NCBI GenBank assembly: GCA_023511675.1 | Contig: JAIMBC010000015.1 | Coordinates: 1 to 40,297 of the forward strand | Direction: 5' to 3' | Origin: Pirellulales bacterium | GTDB taxonomy: Bacteria > Planctomycetota > Planctomycetia > Pirellulales > JAIMBC01 | Length of the DNA stretch: 40,297 nucleotides | In this document: piece by piece, positions 1-8,127 of the stretch | How the letters are laid out: each line of letters starts with the position of its first letter | How positions within the stretch are numbered: position 1 is the stretch's first letter | The notes under the pieces: generated by a model | The model's input: the letters and a program-made list of their open reading frames with translations, nothing else | Told to the model about the DNA's origin: nothing | Databases searched by the model: none | Translations under genes and position numbers: made by a program

Positions 1-139
1 GGGTTTGATTGGAGGCAGGGGGCAAATCGGCGGTTGGACCTGGCGGCCTAGGAGGCAGGGCGCCTGCGGGGGCCGACAGATTGGTACCGGCTGCCGGGGC
101 GGACGGTGAGGGCTGCGCAGGGTTCATCGCTTCGCCCAT
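1..139 (-). CDS. N-terminal fragment of an unidentified gene, cut by the window edge
   Basis: An open frame starts at ATG 139 (or the internal ATG at 127) and stays open to base 1. Its roughly 45 visible residues are rich in Pro, Ala and Ser and look disordered. It lies about 40 bp downstream of the SBP-OmpA gene on the same strand, so it could be the next gene of that operon. Solute-binding proteins are often followed by a transporter permease, but nothing visible here proves that. There is no strong ribosome-binding site before either ATG. The GC-rich DNA makes chance open frames common. Confidence 0.4.
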   Translation of the reverse strand, partial: MGEAMNPAQPSPSAPAAGTNLSAPAGALPPRPPGPTADLPPASNQT

Positions 140-179
140 GGGAGGCGGCAGGTGAGCGGGGAGCCGGCGGGCTGCTGGC

Positions 180-1928
180 TCACAAGCTCTCTGCGGTATA
201 GACCTTGATTTCCACGCGACGGTTCTTGGTGTGGTTATTCGGATCGTTGGGATCGAACGGCCGGTCCCAGCCGACGCCATCCACCGCAAACTGGTTAGGA
301 TCGAGGTTGGGGAACTTCTTCAGCACGGCCTCCTTGACCGCCGTGGCGCGTTGCAAGGAAAGCTGCTTGACCAGGTCCTCGGGAACCTTGCCGCGCATCG
401 AGGCATCCGTATGTCCTTCAATGAGGATTTGCGCGGCGCTGAACTGGCCCGCCAGCCGGCCAATCTCCTCGATCACCGCATCCACGTTGGGATCGTAAAG
501 CTCCTCCACCCCGTTGCGCACAATCTTGTGGTGCAGATCCGCGCTGTTGGGGTAAAAGTTGATGACCACGGTGCTGGTCAGGATCTCATCGCTCTCCACC
601 CGGATCTGCTGGGGCGTGCGCACGACAACGCGCGCCGGCGTGTACTCGTCTCGCTGGCTGCGGTACTTCTCCTCCTGGCCCAGCTTCTGGATCACAGAAA
701 AGTCCATCACCTGGTCGAAGGGTACAGGCTGGTGCGTGATGCTGCCTACCGCTCGGTACAGGTAATACGCCTGGTTCCAAATGCGTTCGAAATTCGCGGG
801 GTTGTTCTGATTGAGGAAGAACTGGTAGTTCTCTGCCCAGTTCGTGTTGTGCGCATCTCCGAGCATAGACTGGGCATCCCTGAGCGGAATGCCGTAGCCC
901 TGCGCCATCAGGTCGGCGCAGCGCTGCTGCTGGTCCTGTTGTTTCATCTGCTCCATCGCGTCGAAGATGCCGCGGACCAGCGCCTCGATGATGCCTGGAT
1001 GATCGCGGGCGAAGTCGGCCCGCGCGAACCACACGTCGGCAATCAGCTTGTTGGCCTCCACGGTCGTGACCAGCATGCGGTTGCCCTTGACCTTGGCCAG
1101 ATTGTAGATGTCTGGCGCCCAGGAGACGGCGGCGGCGATTTCCGGCTCGGCATTGAACGCGGCGGCCGCGGCGAATGCCGTGGGCGTGAAGTTCATGCGC
1201 ACTTCCGCCGGTTGAATCTGATTGTGCACGAGAATGTTGAGCAAGAAATAATGCGAGGGGGAATTCTGACAGAGAGCGATCCGTTTGCCGCGTAGATCGG
1301 CAGCCGTTTTGATGTGCTCGCGCACCACGATACCGTCTCCGCCGTTGGACCAGTCGATTTGCTGGTAGATGCGCGGCATCACACGGCTGTCCCTGGGCGA
1401 GCCGTCCGGCTTGACGAAGCCCTCCATGAACAACGGCACCATGTCCAGCGTGGCCCAGCCGATATGCACCTCTCCATTGGCATACTGGTCCCGCATGATA
1501 ATCGGGTCGTCCACCAGCACGAGCTGCACCTTGAACTCCTCTCCGTCGGGCGTTTTCCAGACCTTTTTCGCCTGGAAGCCGTCATTGGCCAGGATGATCG
1601 GGCCCCAGCCGGCCCAGACGTTCAGGGCGAAGCGGACTGTGTCCCCCTCCATCTTGTAGTCGGAAGTGCCCTTGATGTCCGGCAGCCGTTCCGCCGGCAC
1701 AAAGGCGTACTCCTTCACCGACAGGGGTGTGGCCTCGTCGGGCTGCTCCACCTGGCCCGCCTGGCCGCCTCCCCCCCCCAGCTTGTTCGGATCGATCTGG
1801 CCTTGACCCTGTTCACCTTGGCCCTTGGGCGCCAGCACGTCGCGGTAGCGGTAGACGGCATAACCCACGAGCCCCCCGACTACCAGAAACAGAGCAATGT
1901 AAAAGGCAGGTTTCGGTCGCCCTTCCAT
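180..1928 (-). CDS. Membrane-anchored periplasmic solute-binding protein fused to an OmpA-like domain
   Basis: 582 residues from ATG 1928. That start is chosen because GAGGGAG lies 8 nt upstream and a membrane segment follows at once; the frame stays open to 2000. Order of parts: short basic N-terminus; one transmembrane helix (about residues 8-28); a Gly/Gln-rich linker; a type-2 periplasmic-binding domain of the NitT/TauT (NMT1-like) kind over about residues 90-420; and a C-terminal OmpA-type domain (about 450-580). The OmpA domain carries GHTDAS and the terminal NRRVEIK motif that in OmpA/Pal proteins contacts peptidoglycan. Inference: an inner-membrane-tethered sensor or receptor that also holds the cell wall. 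It is the fourth gene after pspA, with a 141-bp gap to the gene before it. The ligand cannot be read from sequence. SBP-OmpA fusions are uncommon compared with free or lipid-anchored binding proteins. Confidence 0.85.
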   Translation of the reverse strand: MEGRPKPAFYIALFLVVGGLVGYAVYRYRDVLAPKGQGEQGQGQIDPNKLGGGGGQAGQVEQPDEATPLSVKEYAFVPAERLPDIKGTSDYKMEGDTVRFALNVWAGWGPIILANDGFQAKKVWKTPDGEEFKVQLVLVDDPIIMRDQYANGEVHIGWATLDMVPLFMEGFVKPDGSPRDSRVMPRIYQQIDWSNGGDGIVVREHIKTAADLRGKRIALCQNSPSHYFLLNILVHNQIQPAEVRMNFTPTAFAAAAAFNAEPEIAAAVSWAPDIYNLAKVKGNRMLVTTVEANKLIADVWFARADFARDHPGIIEALVRGIFDAMEQMKQQDQQQRCADLMAQGYGIPLRDAQSMLGDAHNTNWAENYQFFLNQNNPANFERIWNQAYYLYRAVGSITHQPVPFDQVMDFSVIQKLGQEEKYRSQRDEYTPARVVVRTPQQIRVESDEILTSTVVINFYPNSADLHHKIVRNGVEELYDPNVDAVIEEIGRLAGQFSAAQILIEGHTDASMRGKVPEDLVKQLSLQRATAVKEAVLKKFPNLDPNQFAVDGVGWDRPFDPNDPNNHTKNRRVEIKVYTAESL

Positions 1929-2069
1929 CAGTGCGTCTCCCTCGATTGTGCCCGCCGCAGCCGTGTCCTCGCCGCTCTGCTTGTGCCAGCAACCAACCAC
2001 CGCCGGCGGCTCTCACCAGCACTGCCCGAGGGACCAGCGTCGGCCCTCCTCAGTGCCCGATGGACGGCG

Positions 2070-2513
2070 TCAGCCCACAAACTGCGTCTTGGGACGTGAT
2101 TCCTCCAACGTGTGCAAGATCTGCATGGTGTCATACGCGGTCAGCTCGCACAACAGCCGCGTGACCTTCTCGTGCAACTCGGCGGAGAGGGCCGGCTCCA
2201 CCTCCTTCATCAGGCGCACGAGCCTGGCTTCTTGGGCTGCCAGTTCCTGAGCATCCACGCGCCCGTCGGCCATGGTTTCGACGAAGCTGGCGAGTTTCTG
2301 GGCATAGCGGTCGATGATCGGCTTGTTCGATTCGTCGTCCAACCAGCTTGAGCGGCCTGTGGAGCGCGCCGGCGCTGCGGCTTTGCCAGCGCCTCCGGCC
2401 TTGGCGGGGCGGCTGGGCGTGCCTGCTTGCGGCTTGCCGGCCGAGCTGGCCTGCTTCTTCTTGGATTTCGTCGTGGCTGGCGCCTTCTTGACCGCACTTT
2501 TCTTCTTGGCCAT
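2070..2513 (-). CDS. Hypothetical protein with Lys/Ala-rich N-terminal tail
   Basis: 147 residues. The first ~60 residues are a low-complexity Lys/Ala/Pro/Ser tail resembling histone-H1-like or PAKK tails. A compact helical, mostly charged C-terminal part of about 85 residues follows, starting near SSWLDDES. There is no membrane segment and no family I recognise. A GAGAAG stretch precedes ATG 2513. It sits 31 bp after the AAA+ gene and before the SBP-OmpA gene on the same strand, so co-transcription with pspA is likely. The tail could bind nucleic acid or anionic lipid; this is inference only. The helical part could be an adaptor for the AAA+ protein. Confidence 0.75.
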   Translation of the reverse strand: MAKKKSAVKKAPATTKSKKKQASSAGKPQAGTPSRPAKAGGAGKAAAPARSTGRSSWLDDESNKPIIDRYAQKLASFVETMADGRVDAQELAAQEARLVRLMKEVEPALSAELHEKVTRLLCELTAYDTMQILHTLEESRPKTQFVG

Positions 2514-2544
2514 AAGTCTTCTCGCCTGAAGTAAGGAGAGCGTG

Positions 2545-4437
2545 CTACTCTCCTAGCAGTTGTCGAAGGGTAGAAAAACGTTCTTGCAACACACTCCGGC
2601 CGTTCGGCTGGGCCACTTTCTCGCGCCACACCGGCGGCAGGAAGGCGTGCTGCGTGCATTCTAGCACGGCGGCAATCTCTTGCAGTTCCTTCTCCAGGCC
2701 TTGTGAGGAGGGAATAAACTCCGCCAGCGCCTGGGCAAGCAGTTCCCGCGTGATCTCTCGTACCCCCAGCGACAGCGCCTGCCGCTTGGCAGCCAGCACA
2801 ATGCTCTCGATATCGGCACCGCTGTATTGGCGATCGAGAGGGATCTCCGGCACGGCATCCGGCGCTAAGGTCACCTTGTTCTTCCGCGCCATGGCGGCGA
2901 ACATGGCGGCGAACTCCGCCTGCTCGTGCGGATAGAACAGCGGTATGTGCACCTCTGCCCGCCCCTGCCGCTTCAGGTCGATGGGCAACAGATCCGGCCG
3001 GCTGGTCAGCAACATCCAGATGATCCGGCCCCGGTAGCGCGTATCGCCCATCTGGCTGGCAATCATGGAAAACACTCGGCTGGACGTGCCCGAGTCTCCT
3101 TCAGCACGGCGGTTGCCCAAGGCGGCATCGGCCTCATCCACGATCACCACCACCGGCCCCAGGGAACGCAGCACGGTGAGCACCTGCTCCAGATTGCCTT
3201 CCGTCTCGCCCACATACTTGGAGCGGAAATTCCGCAGCTTCAGGCAGGGTATCCCAATGTCTCCCGCATAACACTCCGCCAGAAATGTCTTGCCCGTGCC
3301 CACCGGCCCGCAGATGAGATACCCCATGGGCGCCGCGTCCAGATGGCCCAGGCTGATCCAGTGTGCGTCTTCCCTGAGACGCTGCTGACTGGCGGCATGT
3401 CCCACCACCATGTCTAGTTTGTAGGGAGGCTCGACGAACTCGACCAGGCCCTGGCACTGACGTTCGATAAGGGCCTTCTTGAGCTGCCGGAAGCGGGCCA
3501 ATTCATCGTCCGCCCCGCCGCGCCGGTGTGCCAACAGCACATGCAGGTTCACCAGGCTGAGGCCGCTGGTGGCTTCTGCCAGTTGACGGGGCGACAGCGG
3601 CTCCCCTGCCGGCTTCTGGTCCGTTGGACCATGGGCAGGTTGCCGTGCTGCATCGCTTGCGGCCCCGTCCTGCGGGTTGGAAACGGCCGGTGCGCCATTC
3701 GGTCTGGCAGCCGCCGCGCCGGCCAGGTACCAGTGCGCAAACTGTTCGCGATCCTCTCGCTCGGGCAGCGGGATTTCGATCGCGGCAACATGCGGATTCT
3801 GCACCAGGCGGCTGTTGACCTCCGAAAGCTTCTCGGCAACCAGGCAAAAGGCCATGTTGACGCGCTTGATGTACGGATTCTGCGCCCAGCCGAGAAAGCG
3901 CACCAGCCGGCTGGCCTCCCCGCGCGCCAACGTGCCTACCTCTCCGGCCGGCACCAGGTACTGTGCGTATTCGAAGATCAGGGCCACGCGCTTGCGGCGG
4001 GCAGGATCGTCTTCCAGCAGGGTACGCTCGATGAAACGATCCAGCAGCAGCAGCAAGGCATCGGGATCGCGGGGCCAGGAGCCTGGCTCGCCAAGGTAAG
4101 CGGCGAGAGATTGGACCATCTCCTTCAGCCGCTTGGGATCATCAACCGCCAGGGGCCGCAGGCCGCGGCCCAGGTCATGGTGCAATACCAGCTCCCATGC
4201 TCCAAAGAGCTGCGTGGCGAGGAATTCGGAGAGGTTGGAGTACCTCACCTGTCCCGCCGCGGGGACACGAATCAGGTCGTGTACATTCCCATGCAGGATG
4301 AACAGACAGGTCGTGCCTGAAAAATACAGTTCGGCAAGCTGTCGTGCCCAGGTGGGATACCAAGCAGGCAGCTCGCGGCGGCCCTCGGCCGTTTGCTCGG
4401 AAGGTTGAGCTGTCATCTGGGCCGCGGTAAGTGCCAT
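2545..4437 (-). CDS. AAA+ ATPase with degenerate first module, partner of PspA
   Basis: 630 residues. The C-terminal AAA module is complete: Walker A GPVGTGKT (377-384), a YVGETEGN pore-loop-like segment (408-415), Walker B VVIVDEAD (430-437), sensor-1 region LLTSRPDLL with Ser in place of the usual Asn, an arginine-finger region near 489-493, and the sensor-2 helix YSGADIES (538-545). The N-terminal half (about 35-240) looks like a second AAA fold without a Walker A lysine: it has a Walker-B-like VALIFEYAQYL, a sensor-like VAEKLSEV and an IPLPERED segment. A Pro/Ala/Gln-rich linker (about 240-285) separates them. The layout recalls Cdc48/Ycf46-like proteins. Neighbour pspA lies 65 bp upstream. 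By analogy with Vps4 and ESCRT-III, it could remodel PspA polymers; that is inference. Alternative ATG at 4416. Confidence 0.88.
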   Translation of the reverse strand: MALTAAQMTAQPSEQTAEGRRELPAWYPTWARQLAELYFSGTTCLFILHGNVHDLIRVPAAGQVRYSNLSEFLATQLFGAWELVLHHDLGRGLRPLAVDDPKRLKEMVQSLAAYLGEPGSWPRDPDALLLLLDRFIERTLLEDDPARRKRVALIFEYAQYLVPAGEVGTLARGEASRLVRFLGWAQNPYIKRVNMAFCLVAEKLSEVNSRLVQNPHVAAIEIPLPEREDREQFAHWYLAGAAAARPNGAPAVSNPQDGAASDAARQPAHGPTDQKPAGEPLSPRQLAEATSGLSLVNLHVLLAHRRGGADDELARFRQLKKALIERQCQGLVEFVEPPYKLDMVVGHAASQQRLREDAHWISLGHLDAAPMGYLICGPVGTGKTFLAECYAGDIGIPCLKLRNFRSKYVGETEGNLEQVLTVLRSLGPVVVIVDEADAALGNRRAEGDSGTSSRVFSMIASQMGDTRYRGRIIWMLLTSRPDLLPIDLKRQGRAEVHIPLFYPHEQAEFAAMFAAMARKNKVTLAPDAVPEIPLDRQYSGADIESIVLAAKRQALSLGVREITRELLAQALAEFIPSSQGLEKELQEIAAVLECTQHAFLPPVWREKVAQPNGRSVLQERFSTLRQLLGE

Positions 4438-4502
4438 GGCTGCCGGTATGTTGGAAAGCTAAAGCAAACGACGAACGCCTTGAGCGGCCGGAGGGGGCGG
4501 CC

Positions 4503-5261
4503 TCAACATCCCGAACTCGTTTCGGTTTGCGGTACTGCCGGGCCGAGCTGCTTCTCCTGTGGCGGTGCCGGCGCTGTCTCGGGCGTGACCAAGCCAAGAG
4601 AAATCTCGAACTCGCGCAGCGCCTGATCGGCAAGCTGCTTCTCCATGGCCATCTCGGCCTGTACATCGGCCAAGCCTTCAGCGGACAAATCGGCCGCCAC
4701 GCGGGCCTTGGCGCGGTTGAGGCCGATGCGATCCTGAATCACCTGTTCGATCTGGCCAAAATCGGTGGTGAGGTCGAAGTTGAAGCTGCTGGCAAGTTTG
4801 GCCATCTCCGCCTCGGCCTTGCTCATTTTCAGTTCCGCGTCGTACTTGGCAATTTTGTTCTTGATGGCTGACAGCTTGTTGCTGGCATGCTTGATCTTGA
4901 GCAGGTTATTGCTGTACGCCTCTTCGTGCATCTTGAGCTGCGCTTCGTTCTCGGCCAGCTCTTGCTTGGCCTTTTGCAGCTCCAGGGCAAAGCGTGCGGC
5001 CGTTTCGCGGTCTCCGGCCTGCAAATAAGCCTTGACCCTGGCCTCCAGGTTGGACACGTGCTTGCGGTCGCCTGCGACTTGCCGCATCACCCGCTCCACC
5101 AGTGCGCGGTACTGTTCCAACCCCTCTCGCCCCTCCTTGAGCTGGTTGACGGCCAGATCGTACTCGTACTGCATCTGAGCGATGGGATCGGCCGTCCAGA
5201 AGAAGTTGGCCAGCTTGTTGAGCTGCGCCTTGATGGCATGCCAGATCTTGCCGATGATCAT
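4503..5261 (-). CDS. pspA: PspA/IM30 (Vipp1) family membrane-stress protein
   Basis: 252 residues from ATG 5261, preceded by AGGTGA at 5-6 nt; the frame is open to 5297 but that extension has no RBS. The protein begins with the amphipathic IIGKIWHAIKAQLNKL helix typical of PspA, then a long charged coiled coil to about residue 215, then a Pro/Gln-rich tail. PspA/IM30 proteins belong to the bacterial ESCRT-III superfamily, bind stressed inner membrane and assemble into rods and rings. It is the first gene after a consensus promoter. The usual PspBC sensors and the PspF regulator are not in view; an AAA+ gene follows instead. Family assignment is firm; the stress that induces it is unknown. Confidence 0.93.
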   Translation of the reverse strand: MIIGKIWHAIKAQLNKLANFFWTADPIAQMQYEYDLAVNQLKEGREGLEQYRALVERVMRQVAGDRKHVSNLEARVKAYLQAGDRETAARFALELQKAKQELAENEAQLKMHEEAYSNNLLKIKHASNKLSAIKNKIAKYDAELKMSKAEAEMAKLASSFNFDLTTDFGQIEQVIQDRIGLNRAKARVAADLSAEGLADVQAEMAMEKQLADQALREFEISLGLVTPETAPAPPQEKQLGPAVPQTETSSGC

Positions 5262-5353
5262 CTCATCACCTGCTCTTGAGCACGTGGCCAAAAACAAAGC
5301 ACCAGGAGTTTGCCAGCGCGCCCGCCGCGCGGTTCGCTCTGCTCGGCTCCCTC

Positions 5354-5382
5354 TCTATACAACCTGGGCGATGGGAAGTCAA
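5354..5382 (-). promoter_or_regulatory. Sigma70-type promoter of the pspA operon
   Basis: On the minus strand TTGACT (5377-5382), a 17-nt spacer and TATAGA (5354-5359) match the sigma70 consensus at 5/6 and 5/6 positions with ideal spacing. The pspA ATG lies about 93 nt downstream, which leaves a leader of roughly 85 nt. No GG-N10-GC sigma54 element, the usual psp promoter type in enterobacteria, was found here. Confidence 0.7.
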
Positions 5383-5895
5383 TCAAATGCCAATCGCTCC
5401 GGGACGCCGTGCGCTCCACAGGCAGCACGCGAAACGAACTCGTTCGAACATTCTGGTCCTTATCCAGGGGCCCCAACTCGCTGCTTGGTTTGCACGCCTC
5501 GCCGCCGTCGCCCCCTCTCCCCTCAGGTCTGTCAAGGCCCGCTCGTCTCCGGTCAATCCTCTTCCCATGGCTCGCCTCGGTCTGGCGCTGCCCCTTGCCA
5601 GCCGGGGTCGGAGCCGTTCAGGGCAGTGCCGTGTACGACCTAATACTCTTCGCGGACCGATACCCATCCTTGCCCCACAAATGGCTCCCTGCCCAGGTCT
5701 CCCACCGTTCGGCACGTTGCGTGCCCCGATCTACCATGCTCCGGCCTGCCCTGTGCGCCGCCGCGCCTCGGCCCCGGCGTGCTTTCGTCGGGTACAGGTG
5801 GTGGCGGCCCAGCTTGCCATCAGCCACAGATCTTGTAACACTTGCGCCTATCCGAACCTTGCTTTTCAGCGGCACGACCACATGTGGATAGGACC
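5383..5895. other. Divergent intergenic region between pspA and the HEAT-like gene
   Basis: About 510 bp without a convincing gene. Frames open here on both strands have no recognisable protein features and conflict with one another. Apart from the pspA-side palindrome I see no clear promoter for the plus-strand gene, only an AGGA ribosome site just before 5896. Confidence 0.5.
5435..5446. promoter_or_regulatory. Palindrome upstream of the pspA promoter, possible operator
   Basis: A perfect inverted repeat, CGAAC-TC-GTTCG, lies 53 bp upstream of the pspA -35 box and is followed at once by an overlapping TTCGAA. Position and symmetry fit a regulator site. The regulator is unknown. It could also be chance in GC-rich DNA. 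Confidence 0.3.
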
Positions 5896-7059
5896 ATGCG
5901 GCACATCCTTCTGACAGCGGGCCTGGCAGCAGCACTGTTCGCGCCAGCCGCCCCAGACAGCGGACGACCTCTTCAACCAGCCATCGCTCGACACATTGCG
6001 GCGCAGCAGGAAAGTGACCAGCCGGTGGAAGCCGAACAGCTTCCTGAGCCTGGCCAGCAGCCGCAGGCCGAGCTTCCCACGCCGGAGACCATCGACCAGT
6101 GGCTGCGTGATCTGGAAAGCCCCCGCCTGCGAGTCCGAGAGGAGGCCACCGCCTCACTGATTGCTGCGGGAGCAGCGGCCCTGGAACGCGTTGCCCAGGC
6201 AGCCCCAGCCGCAAAAGGCGAGGCAGCCATGCGGATGGTACACATTCTTGCCACCTGGGCCGGCGGGAACGACCCGCGGTTGGCCTCCCGCGCGCGGGCC
6301 GTGCTGCGCGAGCTTGCCGCCTCACAGGACCCAGACCTGGCCCGGCGGGCAGCCGACGCGCTGGCTCCATTGCCGCAGGCTGCGGATCCCCAGGCGGCCG
6401 AACCTCCTGCGTTCCTGCCTGGTGCAGCGAGGCAGGTGCGCGTGACTCAGCGTGCAGACGCCGCTGGAAACCGTACGACCGAAATCCACGCTGACGGCGC
6501 CCACGTTACCATCGAAGAGTCTCCTCAAGCCGGCATCAAGGTTACTGTACGGCCTGCTGGTAAGGCGGATGAACCAGCCAAGACCTACCAGGCCGAAGAC
6601 GTGCGAGAACTCAAAGAGCGCCACCCGGAGGCCTATCGCTGGTATCGAGAGTACGTTGAACGGCAAGCCGCCCGACTGCGTTGGCCGCTGGGGCCTGGGA
6701 TGCAGGGTATCTTGCCGCGCCGGCCGCTGCTGCCCGGCTTTGGCGTCAATACGCAGCAGGCCCTGGAGGAGATCAAGGCGGCCCAGCAGCAGCTTGAAGC
6801 AGTGCAGGCCGCTCTGCTGAAGGCCGCAGCCGAAGGTGAGGCCAGTGCAGAGCGGTTGAAAGAGTTGGCGGCTGAACTCCGTGCCGCCCAGCAACGCCTT
6901 CAGGCGGCCGAGGAGGCCCTGGAAGATGCCGAGGCGTTCCCCTTCCCCCTGCCGCAACTGCCGCAGCCTTTCTTGCCGCCGCAGCTTCCCCTGCCGCCCG
7001 TGCCGCCGATCGAGCCGCCACCTCTCCCCGGCGCCCCGCCCGTGTTCGACCGGACATAA
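5896..7059 (+). CDS. Secreted HEAT-like protein with coiled coil and Pro-rich C-terminus
   Basis: 387 residues from ATG 5896, with AGGA 5 nt upstream; the longer frame to 5842 would bury the signal peptide. Residues 1-20 form a Sec signal peptide. A Pro/Gln-rich stretch follows, then a helical repeat region (about 55-155) with the HEAT-like pattern PRLRVREEA...LxxxG seen in many planctomycete exported proteins. A beta-rich segment next carries GNRTTEIHADG and a LKERHPEAYRWYREYV helix. After that come an Ala/Gln/Glu coiled coil (about 295-350) and a terminal Pro/Leu-rich tail. The function is unknown; an extracytoplasmic protein-interaction role is plausible. It is monocistronic by position, with 320 bp to the next gene. 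Confidence 0.75.
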   Translation: MRHILLTAGLAAALFAPAAPDSGRPLQPAIARHIAAQQESDQPVEAEQLPEPGQQPQAELPTPETIDQWLRDLESPRLRVREEATASLIAAGAAALERVAQAAPAAKGEAAMRMVHILATWAGGNDPRLASRARAVLRELAASQDPDLARRAADALAPLPQAADPQAAEPPAFLPGAARQVRVTQRADAAGNRTTEIHADGAHVTIEESPQAGIKVTVRPAGKADEPAKTYQAEDVRELKERHPEAYRWYREYVERQAARLRWPLGPGMQGILPRRPLLPGFGVNTQQALEEIKAAQQQLEAVQAALLKAAAEGEASAERLKELAAELRAAQQRLQAAEEALEDAEAFPFPLPQLPQPFLPPQLPLPPVPPIEPPPLPGAPPVFDRT

Positions 7060-7381
7060 TCCCGACAGCCTCCGCGCCCGAGACGTGCTGACCGCGCGCT
7101 GCTGCCCAAACGCCGGCTGGCCGCTTTAACCCCTGGCCCCGCCGGCCCTCTTGGCCAGACTGCCTTGCCGTCAAGCGCTGCGGTGTGTGGCACCACCAGG
7201 TCAGGGACTCTGGCGAATCGGGTTGCTCAGTGGTACGAACAGGCGGCTGCCCCATCCGTGCCCCATGACGGCGCCGCAGCTCCTGCTCCGGCGACACCCC
7301 CCGCTCGTTGCTCTGGCCGCAACTGGCCAGCGCGGTTAGACTGAGGTAACGCCAGTCAGCCAGATTCCAGGGGAAGCTGCT
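7060..7381. other. Intergenic region, nothing recognised
   Basis: 322 bp between the HEAT-like gene and the SIS-domain gene. No gene, convincing promoter or repeat is visible; only the ribosome site AGGGGAAG just before 7382 can be named. Confidence 0.5.
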
Positions 7382-8038
7382 ATGTTGGGTGCCAGTCTGA
7401 CCATTGAACAGTATCTCCATCGACTGAAGGCCGAACTCGACCGCCTTGACCGGGACGAGATCCGCCGCATGGCGGAGCTGATCTACCAGGCGTGGGAACG
7501 CGATCGATTTGTGTTCATTTTCGGCAACGGCGGCTCTGGCACCACTGCCTCGCACATCTGTGAAGACCTGGGCAAAAGCACGCTGCGCCAGCGGGATCTG
7601 CACGACGAGTCACGCAAGCGTCTCAAGGTGCTCAGCCTGACCGACAATGCTGGATGGATCATGGCCCTGGGCAACGACGTGGGCTACGACCAGATCTTCG
7701 TCCAGCAGCTCATGAACTTTGGCAGCGAGGGAGATCTGGTACTGGCCATTAGCGGATCGGGCAACAGTCCGAACGTGCTGCGTGCCGTAGAGTGGGCGAA
7801 TCGGCATGGGCTGATTACATTCGGACTTACGGGCTACGATGGGGGCCAGCTTCGCCGTCTGGTGCATGCAGGTCTGCACGTGCCGCTACACGACATGGGG
7901 ATGGTAGAAAGCATCCACCTCTGCGTGTTCCACTGGGTGCTCAACGACGTGTACGCACGCATCAACGGCGAGGGCCGCTACGCTGCCTGCGCTGCCGATA
8001 GCGAGAAGCTGCTTGGCGCCGCCGTGCCAGCTTCCTAG
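7382..8038 (+). CDS. SIS-domain sugar-phosphate isomerase-like protein (GmhA/DiaA type)
   Basis: 218 residues; AGGGGAAG precedes the ATG by 6 nt. The protein has an N-terminal helix and then a single SIS fold: phosphate-loop motif FGNGGSGTTASH (about 48-59), central LTDNAGWIMALGND, and the second loop ISGSGNSPNVLRAVEWAN (about 123-140), which is typical of GmhA and DiaA. In the family such proteins isomerise sedoheptulose 7-phosphate or bind other phosphosugars. The HVPLHDMGMVESIHLCVFH segment matches the C-terminal helix of the fold. The length is slightly above GmhA (about 195). No lipopolysaccharide heptose genes are adjacent, so the exact substrate stays open. Confidence 0.85.
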   Translation: MLGASLTIEQYLHRLKAELDRLDRDEIRRMAELIYQAWERDRFVFIFGNGGSGTTASHICEDLGKSTLRQRDLHDESRKRLKVLSLTDNAGWIMALGNDVGYDQIFVQQLMNFGSEGDLVLAISGSGNSPNVLRAVEWANRHGLITFGLTGYDGGQLRRLVHAGLHVPLHDMGMVESIHLCVFHWVLNDVYARINGEGRYAACAADSEKLLGAAVPAS

Positions 8039-8068
8039 CGGCCGGTGCCTGGCCAAGATTGTCTGGCA

Positions 8069-8083
8069 CGCTTTGGCAAAGCG
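8069..8083. terminator. Short perfect inverted repeat after the SIS gene
   Basis: CGCTTTG-G-CAAAGCG lies 30 bp after the stop codon of the SIS gene, in the convergent gap to the MBL gene; an outer CACGCT/AGCGTG pairing is an alternative. No T-tract follows, so it is only a weak terminator candidate. Confidence 0.3.
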
Positions 8084-8127
8084 AGCGTGGTCGGCGGCAA
8101 GAGCGGGCGAGCGTTGAGTCGGCAGGC

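Noticed and set aside
5435-5446. LexA (SOS) box reading of the CGAAC/GTTCG palindrome
   Set aside because: The Gram-positive-type SOS box needs a 4-nt spacer; here it is 2 nt. Kept only as a generic palindrome.
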